This document shows, piece by piece, positions 43,554 to 50,137 of a stretch of 64,000 nt of DNA. The stretch is from Granulicella mallensis (lineage in GTDB: Bacteria > Acidobacteriota > Terriglobia > Terriglobales > Acidobacteriaceae): the NCBI RefSeq assembly GCF_014203225.1, contig NZ_JACHIO010000005.1, forward strand, positions 310,001 to 374,000, written 5' to 3'. The notes beneath the pieces are model-generated. The model searched no databases. It was not told where the DNA came from and saw only the letters and a list, made by a program, of their open reading frames with translations. Position 1 is the first letter of the stretch. Every line of letters starts with the position of its first letter. Both the position numbers and the translations under genes were made by a program.

Positions 43554-44072
43554 TTAAAATCTTGAAGAGAAGATCCTGGCGACGAGAAAGGTGTAAAAAA
43601 CGAGCGCGCTCCCTATCGCAAAGGTTGCGACCCTTTGCTCAATTCGTTTGTGGCGGATCACGCCATGATTTCGAATTATTGCCATCTCGACACTTTCTAG
43701 CAAAGCCTCCACTAGCACCTCGTATCCAGATTGGTTAGCGCGGAGTGACTTGAATTCCAACGCATGGAAGCCGTGAGATGGATTACCTCGAAGAGCCAGA
43801 AGTCCCGCAAGGCTGCCGATGAAAACTAGGATTAGCGATAGGTAGAAGAGAGTATGAATCCAACCAGGTTCGGGGCTGACTGCTTTTCCATGTTCGGATG
43901 CCACCAGTAGCAAAAATCCCAACAGTTCAACTACGGATACCAGCGAAAAACCGAGAACTACTGAAGACTTCTGGTCCAATAGTTCTATGACACTATTTTG
44001 GCTTTCTAGCTTCCGGTTAGCTGCCTCCAAAAGAAGGTTGTGTACGTCCGAGTGTGCTTGTAGAGCACCCAT
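43554..44072 (-). CDS. Three-TM protein resembling Pycsar/DUF5706-type effectors
   Basis: The 172-residue protein has an amphipathic N-terminal helix leading into LLDQKSSVVLGF (Asp33, Lys35) and TM1 (residues 38-60), TM2 (75-97), a ~50-residue cytosolic helical part, and TM3 (149-168). A D-x-K-A/S-S motif right before TM1, then two more TM helices, is the layout of DUF5706 membrane effectors in cyclic-nucleotide defence systems, but no cyclase gene adjoins. The match is by pattern only. ATG 44072 has CGGAGGAATT upstream. It is 104 bases after the HEPN-like gene on the same strand. Confidence 0.55.
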   Translation of the reverse strand: MGALQAHSDVHNLLLEAANRKLESQNSVIELLDQKSSVVLGFSLVSVVELLGFLLLVASEHGKAVSPEPGWIHTLFYLSLILVFIGSLAGLLALRGNPSHGFHALEFKSLRANQSGYEVLVEALLESVEMAIIRNHGVIRHKRIEQRVATFAIGSALVFYTFLVARIFSSRF

Positions 44073-44176
44073 AGCAATTCCTCCGAGGACCCCAGTCTAC
44101 CCCAAAGATTTTATCGATGTTGCGGTAGTGTGCGATTTTCTCAATGTTGTGAGTGAGTATCGGTTCTCGCTTGGTG

Positions 44177-44986
44177 TTATACGATTTCCTCGGTAGTGCC
44201 TTGAATGTCACTAAGCAAGAGTTCACGGACTCGTGCTTTTACACTTTCTGGTAATTCTTCGAATTTCCCAAGTTTTTGCAGGTTCGCCTCAAAAGTCCTA
44301 GTTGATCGAAGCGAAAAACATAGAACGACCTCACGTCCGACTATCACGGCTAATTTGCAGTTGCTTTCAAACTCGGTGTCATCAAGTAGACTGCCAGTTT
44401 TTAGCCATCTGGTCGCATGCACAAGATTACGCATATCCTGCATTACTTTTAACATCTCAGGTCCAGGCGCTCGCCGAAAAGCCTCAACTTTTTGTGCAAC
44501 CTGAGCCGCATTCCAATTTGGGTAGACGGTCTCTGCTAGCTTCGGGAAATCTTGAATTACTGCCTCCAGCAGTTCTGGGTTTACAACATCATTAGGAATC
44601 CACCCAAGCTCGTTTGATATTTTGATCAATTTGTCGAGGCTGAGGTCTGCAATGGTTTCCCGAAAGGTCTTCGAAGGCTTTTTCAATCCCCGATAGATTG
44701 AGGTGGTCATAACTGCTTGTTCTTCCTGAATGCAAGTCAATGTCAAAAAGGCCTCATTCGCTGCAGCGGTGAGTAGGCAACTCGCGAAGAAAGCCTTCTG
44801 GTCGAAGCATCGATCTGCTTCTAAGCCAAAATAAAGAGAAAGTTTATATGCCTTCATCAAATCTGAACCCATTGCTAGTTTCAATGCTGGAGTGACTGAA
44901 TTTTGTGTCGGCTCGATTCTTAGCACTCGCGCAATTTCATCGATTGCTTGCGTGCTGGCGGTTCTTATTAGGGCTTCTTTGTCCAT
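44177..44986 (-). CDS. HEPN-like all-helical protein
   Basis: The 269-residue protein is predicted all-helical. Helix CLLTAAANEAFLTLTC and the later MQDMRNLVHATRWL segment match HEPN-like proteins in which an R-N-x2-H motif (Arg186-His190) lies in the last core helix. ATG 44986 (AAGGGGACATCG upstream) was chosen; the extended frame overlaps the rtcB terminator. It is AT-rich like the three genes to its left. It could act with the membrane protein at 43554 as a two-gene unit (sensor or nuclease plus membrane effector); this is inference. Confidence 0.6.
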   Translation of the reverse strand: MDKEALIRTASTQAIDEIARVLRIEPTQNSVTPALKLAMGSDLMKAYKLSLYFGLEADRCFDQKAFFASCLLTAAANEAFLTLTCIQEEQAVMTTSIYRGLKKPSKTFRETIADLSLDKLIKISNELGWIPNDVVNPELLEAVIQDFPKLAETVYPNWNAAQVAQKVEAFRRAPGPEMLKVMQDMRNLVHATRWLKTGSLLDDTEFESNCKLAVIVGREVVLCFSLRSTRTFEANLQKLGKFEELPESVKARVRELLLSDIQGTTEEIV

Positions 44987-45062
44987 CGATGTCCCCTTGC
45001 AAGAGTTGAGTACATACATATTGTGAGGCGAATCCGTTGTGAGATATAGATGTCCTCGTGAA

Positions 45063-45099
45063 AATAAAACACGAGCCCGGATTATCGCCCAAGCTCGTG
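45063..45099 (-). terminator. rtcB intrinsic terminator
   Basis: On the minus strand, CACGAGC...GCTCGTG (45093-45099 and 45070-45076, about 16-base loop) is followed by TTTTATTTT. It lies 25 bases past the rtcB stop. Confidence 0.65.
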
Positions 45100-45123
45100 C
45101 TCGTTTGGGTTCGTCGCCAAAGC

Positions 45124-46338
45124 TCAATCCTTATAAGGATCAAACTCATTCGCCCCCGCCATCGCCACGCCAACCGGCGTAAGCGTGTGTAGCACGCGAA
45201 TCGTAGAACCATGCGCTGCAAGCACCTCCGGCAGGCGCTTGTAGCAGTGCGGCGACTCGTCCAGCCCGCCACCCTTGAGTACGACGTTCGACCTCTGCAT
45301 CCAGTCGTTCATCATCTCCGGCTTCACCAGCCCCTCGCGCTTGCAGACACCGGTCTTGCGGTCGAAGACCCCGGCGGCCTGCTTGCGCCCCATCACACGG
45401 CCTGCGCCGTGAACGGTCGAGCACAACGAAGCAGCCTGCGCAGCAGCCGTCGCCTGTCCCTCCGCCGTGCTGAGGTCGGGCGACGTGCCCTCGAGGATCA
45501 CCGACTGCTCGCCCATCGTTCCGCCGACGAAGCCGCGCTGGCCAGGGAAGGCCGGCGTCGCGCCCTTGCGGCAGACCCAGAGCTGCCTGCCGTCGTGCTC
45601 CTCCAGCCACGCGAAGTTGTGGTGGTTGTGCACCTCCTCCTCGATGGTTGCGCCCAGCAGCTTCGCCACACGCGAGCACACCCAGTCGCGCCCGGCATAG
45701 GCGTACGCGCCGCCAAGCTGCATCGCGGCGATGTACTGCGCGCCGAGATCGCTCGTAACGTCGAGGAAGACGGGATCGACCATCATCCCGTCCTTCGCCC
45801 CCGCTGCCTTCAGGAACCACGTCGCAATGCCGTGGCCCAGGCCACGCGAGCCGAAGTGTACCCCAACCCAGACGCGGTCCTGCTCGTCGGTGAAGAGATC
45901 GACGTAGTGGTTGCCGGACCCGATGGTGCCGAGCTGAGCCTCCGCCTTGCGCTTGATCGGCGCGGCCGCTTCCGTGGCCCAGCCGGGGTGCGCATCGCGC
46001 TCGAAGAGCGGGTGCTCGACGCGCTCGGCGTTCTTCCGTCCGACGCCGAAGCTCAGCGTGCTCCAGATCTCTTCCATGACGCGGTGGATGTTCGCGCGAA
46101 GCTCCGTGCCGGGCATGTCGAGGCGCACGGCCTTGTTGCCGCACGCGATATCGAAGCCGACAGCGGTAGGCGAGATGCGCGACTCGGTCGCGATGACTCC
46201 GCCGATCGGCACGCCGTAGCCGAGATGACCGTCGGCCATCAGGGCGAAACGGTCGGCGGTGCGGGCGCAGAGACGCGCCTGTTCGAGGGTGTTCGCTTCG
46301 TGCTCTCCGAAGACGGGGATGTTGTCGATGATCTGCAT
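45124..46338 (-). CDS. rtcB: RtcB family RNA ligase
   Basis: The 404-residue 3'-phosphate/5'-OH RNA ligase uses GTP and Mn2+ to heal RNAs cut by tRNA-cleaving toxins or other RNases. It has DGHLGYGVPIGGVIA, the metal Cys in GFDIACGNKAVR, GTIGSGNHYVDL, VGVHFGSRGLGH, NHHNFAW, and the GMP-accepting His in CSTVHGAGRVMGRKQA. Length fits the bacterial type. ATG 46338 begins the family N-terminus (MQIIDNIPVFGEH). No archease or rtcA adjoins; its left neighbours are HEPN/PIN-like genes, which is a suggestive pairing of RNA cleavage and repair. Confidence 0.95.
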   Translation of the reverse strand: MQIIDNIPVFGEHEANTLEQARLCARTADRFALMADGHLGYGVPIGGVIATESRISPTAVGFDIACGNKAVRLDMPGTELRANIHRVMEEIWSTLSFGVGRKNAERVEHPLFERDAHPGWATEAAAPIKRKAEAQLGTIGSGNHYVDLFTDEQDRVWVGVHFGSRGLGHGIATWFLKAAGAKDGMMVDPVFLDVTSDLGAQYIAAMQLGGAYAYAGRDWVCSRVAKLLGATIEEEVHNHHNFAWLEEHDGRQLWVCRKGATPAFPGQRGFVGGTMGEQSVILEGTSPDLSTAEGQATAAAQAASLCSTVHGAGRVMGRKQAAGVFDRKTGVCKREGLVKPEMMNDWMQRSNVVLKGGGLDESPHCYKRLPEVLAAHGSTIRVLHTLTPVGVAMAGANEFDPYKD

Positions 46339-46415
46339 TGCAGTGTGTTCCTTTCTGGCGGTATCCCCCTTGGTGCTGGCACGGATGTTTTTGCGATGAT
46401 GGCCCTGCCCTATAG

Positions 46416-46596
46416 ATTTGTCATCTCGACCGAAGCATGACGGCTTTATGTCATGCGCAGTGGAGAGACCCCTGTATTTCGAGGGTGTATCGATCACCCA
46501 TGCTGCTCACACTGGGCAATATCGCCAGCGCGAGCAAAATACAGGGGTCTCTCCACTACAGCCGCAAAAGCGCGGCTTCCGGTCGAGATGACAAAG
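46416..46596. repeat. GTCATCTCGACCG-type inverted pair (gap 46339-46745)
   Basis: Outer ends TTGTCATCTCGACCG and CGGTCGAGATGACAA, with a perfect inner pair GTGGAGAGACCCCTGTATTT / AAATACAGGGGTCTCTCCAC (46460-46479, 46537-46556) around a 57-bp loop. It is upstream of rtcB and downstream of tsf. The rest of the gap holds the tsf terminator and nothing else recognisable. Confidence 0.85.
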
Positions 46597-46687
46597 TGTG
46601 GTTAGGCGCACACCGTGAAATCCGTTCCAGCAAAAAAAGGGACGTGCCGGGGTTGTTTTGCTCCTCGCACGCGAATCGTTTGAGGCA

Positions 46688-46721
46688 CAAAAAGAAAGAG
46701 CCCGGGCTGTCGCCCGGGCTC
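46688..46721 (-). terminator. tsf intrinsic terminator
   Basis: GAGCCCGGGC-TGTC-GCCCGGGCTC (46698-46721) is a perfect 10-bp stem. On the minus strand it is followed by TTTCTTTTTGT. It lies 25 bases after the tsf stop. Confidence 0.92.
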
Positions 46722-46745
46722 GGTAGTACGCGGTGAAGGAGAGGC

Positions 46746-47405
46746 TTATGCCGCTACTTCCTCCTGCGTGGAAACCTTTGCCGAAGCAACTGTGTAGTTC
46801 GGCTCGCCGATCTTGAAGCGAGCGAAGCGGCGAACGCTGATGTTTTCGCCGAGTTTGGCGACCTTCTGGGCAATGAGCTGTCCGATCGTCAAGGAGGCTT
46901 CCTTGATGAACGGCTGCTCCAGCAGGCAGACTTCCTCGTAGAACTTCGACATCTTGCCTTCGACGATCTTCTCGACGACCGGTGCGGGCTTGCCCGTAGC
47001 AGCGGCCTGCGAACGGAAGATGTCCTTCTCGCGAGCCAGGTCGGCCTCGGTGACTTCATCCTTACCTACGAAGCGGGGATCGACAGCGGCGATATGCATC
47101 GCGATGTCCTTCAGCAGCTCCTGGAAGTCGTCGGTGCGTGCAACGAAGTCACTCTCGCAGTTGATCTCGAGCAGCACGCCGATCTTGCCGCCGGCATGGA
47201 TGTAGGTGCCTACTGCGCCCTCGTTCGTGGAGCGCGAAGCCTTCTTCGCAGCCGAGGCCATGCCACGCTTGCGGAGGACGACGAACGCCTCTTCCATGTC
47301 GCCCTTGGCTTCCTGCAGGGCCTTGAGGCAGTCACCCATGGGGGCGCCGGACTTTTCGCGGAGTTCCTTAACGAGCTTGGCGTCGATCTTCGGAGTTTCA
47401 GACAT
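46746..47405 (-). CDS. tsf: Translation elongation factor Ts
   Basis: The 219-residue guanine-nucleotide exchange factor for EF-Tu has the N-terminal UBA-like VKELREKSGAPMGDCLKALQEAKGD, FVVLRKRGMASAAKKA, the NCESDFVARTDDF core and a C-terminal IGQLIAQKVAKLGENISVRRFARFKIGE. It is a short form compared with E. coli (283 residues), common outside Gammaproteobacteria. It follows rpsB with a hairpin and T-run in the 144-bp gap, which may lower its transcription relative to rpsB. Confidence 0.97.
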   Translation of the reverse strand: MSETPKIDAKLVKELREKSGAPMGDCLKALQEAKGDMEEAFVVLRKRGMASAAKKASRSTNEGAVGTYIHAGGKIGVLLEINCESDFVARTDDFQELLKDIAMHIAAVDPRFVGKDEVTEADLAREKDIFRSQAAATGKPAPVVEKIVEGKMSKFYEEVCLLEQPFIKEASLTIGQLIAQKVAKLGENISVRRFARFKIGEPNYTVASAKVSTQEEVAA

Positions 47406-47445
47406 TGCAGTAATTTCCTTCTCGCCCGCACAGGGAGGGCGCGTG

Positions 47446-47479
47446 AAAAAGGGGTGCAGGCTTGGAAGCCAGCACCCCC
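47446..47479 (-). terminator. Attenuator-like terminator between rpsB and tsf
   Basis: GGGGTGC-A-GGCTT-GG-AAGCC-A-GCACCCC (47452-47479) is a long stem with a single internal A:A pair. On the minus strand it is followed by TTTTTC. It lies 70 bases after rpsB and 40 bases before tsf. Confidence 0.7.
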
Positions 47480-47549
47480 ATATATTAGGGGGCTTTGATT
47501 ACGAATAGGCTAATGCCCATCCCGTCAAAGCCGAACCCCTTCCGGGTGC

Positions 47550-48485
47550 CTAGGCAGTAGCTTCAGCAGGGATGGATTCGGGCTCGGTCTCTGCGGCTGG
47601 GGCCTTGCGGATGCCCCCGCCCAGAACGGCGTTAAGGTCGATGGTCTCGGAATCGTCCTCGACATCCTCAACGGATGCCTCGGCCGCACCGGCGGACTCC
47701 TGGATCTCGCCGAAGATCTCTTCGCCGTCCTCACCGATAAAGTGAGACTCGGTCGCGATCGGCTGGATGTCGGCGTACTCCTGCGACAGGGCCTTCTCGG
47801 AGATCATCTGCGTGCCCTCGTAGGCCGAGTCCGCAATCTTCGTGGTGAAGAGGCGGATGGCGCGGAGTGCGTCATCGTTGCCGGGGATCACGTAGTCGAC
47901 CACGGTCGGATCGCAGTTGGTGTCGACGACAGCAACGACGGGGATACCGAGCTTGCGGGCCTCTGCAACGGCGATGGCTTCGTTGTTCGAATCGATAACG
48001 AAGATCGCGTCGGGCAGGCGCTTCATGGACTTGATACCGGAGAGGTTGGTCGACAGGCTCTTGCGCTCGCGCTCCAGCTTGATGACTTCCTTCTTGGTCA
48101 GCAGCTCATAACGGCCGTCCGTGGACATGTCGTCGAGCTCCTGGAGACGCTTGACCGACTTCTGGACGGTGACCCAGTTGGTCAGAAGACCACCGAGCCA
48201 GCGGCTGTTGATGTAGGGCATGCCGGCGCGGGTAGCTTCTTCTGCTACGGCGTCCTGTGCCTGGCGCTTGGTGCCGACGAACAGAACCAGCTTGCCGGTC
48301 GCGGTCAGATCGGTGACGAACTTCGACGCGTCCTTGAACATCTTCAAGGTCTTCTGCAGGTCGATGATATAGATGCCGTTGCGCTCGCCGAAGATATATT
48401 CCTTCATCTTCGGGTTCCAACGCTTGGTCTGGTGGCCGAAGTGGACACCGGCTTCGAGCAGTTCCTTCATTGTGATGCTGGCCAT
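47550..48485 (-). CDS. rpsB: Small-subunit ribosomal protein uS2
   Basis: The 311-residue ribosomal protein uS2 has the usual core: [41 protein letters not shown], then [35 protein letters not shown] and [19 protein letters not shown]. An acidic, Ala/Pro-rich C-terminal extension of about 70 residues is poorly conserved and common in this phylum. It is third in the minus-strand order rplM-rpsI-rpsB-tsf. The 196-bp space upstream carries a heptamer palindrome. Confidence 0.97.
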   Translation of the reverse strand: MASITMKELLEAGVHFGHQTKRWNPKMKEYIFGERNGIYIIDLQKTLKMFKDASKFVTDLTATGKLVLFVGTKRQAQDAVAEEATRAGMPYINSRWLGGLLTNWVTVQKSVKRLQELDDMSTDGRYELLTKKEVIKLERERKSLSTNLSGIKSMKRLPDAIFVIDSNNEAIAVAEARKLGIPVVAVVDTNCDPTVVDYVIPGNDDALRAIRLFTTKIADSAYEGTQMISEKALSQEYADIQPIATESHFIGEDGEEIFGEIQESAGAAEASVEDVEDDSETIDLNAVLGGGIRKAPAAETEPESIPAEATA

Positions 48486-48587
48486 AGAGGCTCCTTATGC
48501 GTGCATCGCTTGCGCTGCGACGTGAAGCGATTGAGATCCCCGAGGGGAGATTTGATTCCTGCCACCAGCACGATGCCGGTAGGTGAA

Positions 48588-48676
48588 GCTAGGGATTAGG
48601 GACCAGGGATCAGGGATTAGGAAGTACACAACTTGCGTCGTGCTAATCCCTAATCCCTGTGCCCTAATCCCTAAGC
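48588..48676. repeat. Heptamer-periodic palindrome, AGGGATT type
   Basis: Left units AGGGATT, AGGGACC, AGGGATC, AGGGATT; right arm in inverted units (TAATCCC, TAATCCC, TGTGCCC, TAATCCC). Loop of about 19 bases. It lies in the 196-bp gap between rpsI and rpsB. Same 7-base rhythm and mirrored design as the CTCG elements but a different word. Confidence 0.85.
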
Positions 48677-48681
48677 AAGAG

Positions 48682-49077
48682 CTAGCGCTTGCTGAACTGG
48701 AAGCGAGCGCGAGCGCCCTTTTGGCCGTACTTCTTACGTTCCTTGCCGCGAGCGTCACGGGTAACCATGCCGCCGGACTTGAGCGCCTTGCGGAGCTCAA
48801 TGTTGAACTCCATCAGCGCGCGGGCGATGCCGAGCTTGACTGCGTCGGCCTGGCCGTTGACGCCGCCGCCCTTGACCGTGGTCAGGACGTCGAAGGTCTC
48901 GTTGATGTCGGCGATGCCGAGGGGAAGCTTCGCGGCGGCGCGCTGCGCCGGGGTCACGAAGTACTCCTCAAACTGCTTGCCGTTGACGGTGAAGTTGCCC
49001 GAACCGGGGCGCAGGAAGACGCGCGCGATGGCGCTCTTGCGTCGGCCGGTTCCGTAATACTGAATCAGGTCTGCCAT
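48682..49077 (-). CDS. rpsI: Small-subunit ribosomal protein uS9
   Basis: The 131-residue protein has the classic uS9 features: [19 protein letters not shown] at the start, [12 protein letters not shown], a [21 protein letters not shown] middle and the basic C-terminal tail ending [17 protein letters not shown], whose terminal Lys-Arg reaches the P-site tRNA. It follows rplM with a 130-bp gap that holds a heptamer palindrome, unlike the tight rplM-rpsI spacing in most bacteria. Confidence 0.98.
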   Translation of the reverse strand: MADLIQYYGTGRRKSAIARVFLRPGSGNFTVNGKQFEEYFVTPAQRAAAKLPLGIADINETFDVLTTVKGGGVNGQADAVKLGIARALMEFNIELRKALKSGGMVTRDARGKERKKYGQKGARARFQFSKR

Positions 49078-49094
49078 ATGAATCCTCTTGAGGG

Positions 49095-49210
49095 GCTAGG
49101 GCTTAGGGCCCAGGGCTCAGAAATCTTTGAGAAGCTTAGGGCCCAGGGCATAGGGCCCAGGGTCCAGAAATTTTGTTCGCTGGGCCCTGAAACCTGGGCC
49201 CTGAAACCTA
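49095..49210. repeat. Heptamer-periodic palindrome, AGGGCCC type
   Basis: Left units AGGGCTT, AGGGCCC, AGGGCTC and again AGGGCCC, AGGGCAT, AGGGCCC, AGGGTCC. Right inverted units (TGGGCCC, TGAAACC, TGGGCCC, TGAAACC). It runs into the last codons of rplM at 49208. This is the third word of the same design, again between two ribosomal genes. Confidence 0.8.
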
Positions 49211-49675
49211 GTACTTCGCCGACGAGTTCGAGCCGACGAGTTCAAGCGCCACAGGCTGCTGAGCGTAGTGCGGATGATCGGCGCCCTTGTAAACCTTGAG
49301 CTTGGTGGCCATCTGGCGGCCCAGCTTGCTCTTCGGCAGCATGCCCTTGATGGCTTCTTCCAGAATCTTTTCAGGACGGCGGGCGAGCAGCTTCACGAAG
49401 CTCTCTTCGCGCAGGCCACCGGGGAAGCCCGTGTAGCGGCGGTACAGCTTCTGGCCGGCCTTCATGCCCGTCAGGTGAATCTTCTCGGCGTTGATCACGA
49501 TGACGTGATCGCCCATGTCGATGTAGGGCGTATACAGAGGGTTGCGCTTGCCGGCCAGGACGGAGGCGGCTTCGGAAGCGAGGCGGCCCAGGGTCTTGCC
49601 ATTGGCGTCGAGGACGAACCACTTGCGGACGATATCTTTGCCGCTGGGGATCGTGGTGGTGTTATTCAGATTCAC
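49208..49675 (-). CDS. rplM: Large-subunit ribosomal protein uL13
   Basis: The 155-residue protein has [33 protein letters not shown], then [34 protein letters not shown] and [31 protein letters not shown], all typical of uL13. It is the first gene of the ribosomal cluster and starts at GTG 49675. Its stop falls at the edge of the AGGGCCC palindrome. Confidence 0.98.
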   Translation of the reverse strand: MNLNNTTTIPSGKDIVRKWFVLDANGKTLGRLASEAASVLAGKRNPLYTPYIDMGDHVIVINAEKIHLTGMKAGQKLYRRYTGFPGGLREESFVKLLARRPEKILEEAIKGMLPKSKLGRQMATKLKVYKGADHPHYAQQPVALELVGSNSSAKY

Positions 49676-50137
49676 GGTTTACTCCTTGGTTCTGCCGTCT
49701 TCGTCCTTCGTGGCCCGGCTTGTAGCTCGAAGACTTTGTGGACTCTTTACAGCGTTAGGCGGCAAAACGAGCGCAGGCACGATTGCCCGCACACGAGGAA
49801 GCCGGCGTTGCGATGGAGCGCACAGAGCCTTTGCTAGGAATCTAGCGGCAGGGCTGGGGAGTGGGTGCTTCGATGGCTGACAGGCTTTATGTGGATAAAA
49901 GCTTGCCTTGCCCCGGTGGACTCACCTCGGTGTCTCGCTCTACCCTCTCGTTGCCGCCCAAAACCCGGGCACACGGAGGTGCAGGCGCGAAACTGCGCGA
50001 GATTCCAGCCTAGCCAAAGGGCTCACCAATGTCAATGTTTTCTTTGCCCACTGGGACGGATAGGCGATAATCGCCCAGAGTTGAGTCTCTGGTTGATTAT
50101 CCACCCTTTTCCTCCCATTTACGCACTTTTGGGGCAC
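49676..50137. other. 462-bp intergenic space upstream of rplM
   Basis: This space holds the rplM promoter region, but I cannot fix a promoter by eye. A perfect DnaA-box-like TGTGGATAA is at 49890-49898 and a near match TTATCCACC near 50097. I see no gene, no long hairpin and no member of the repeat families in it. Confidence 0.5.

Noticed and set aside
49880-50105. Replication origin signal
   Set aside because: One TGTGGATAA and one near-match are too few for an origin; dnaA, dnaN and gyrB are absent.
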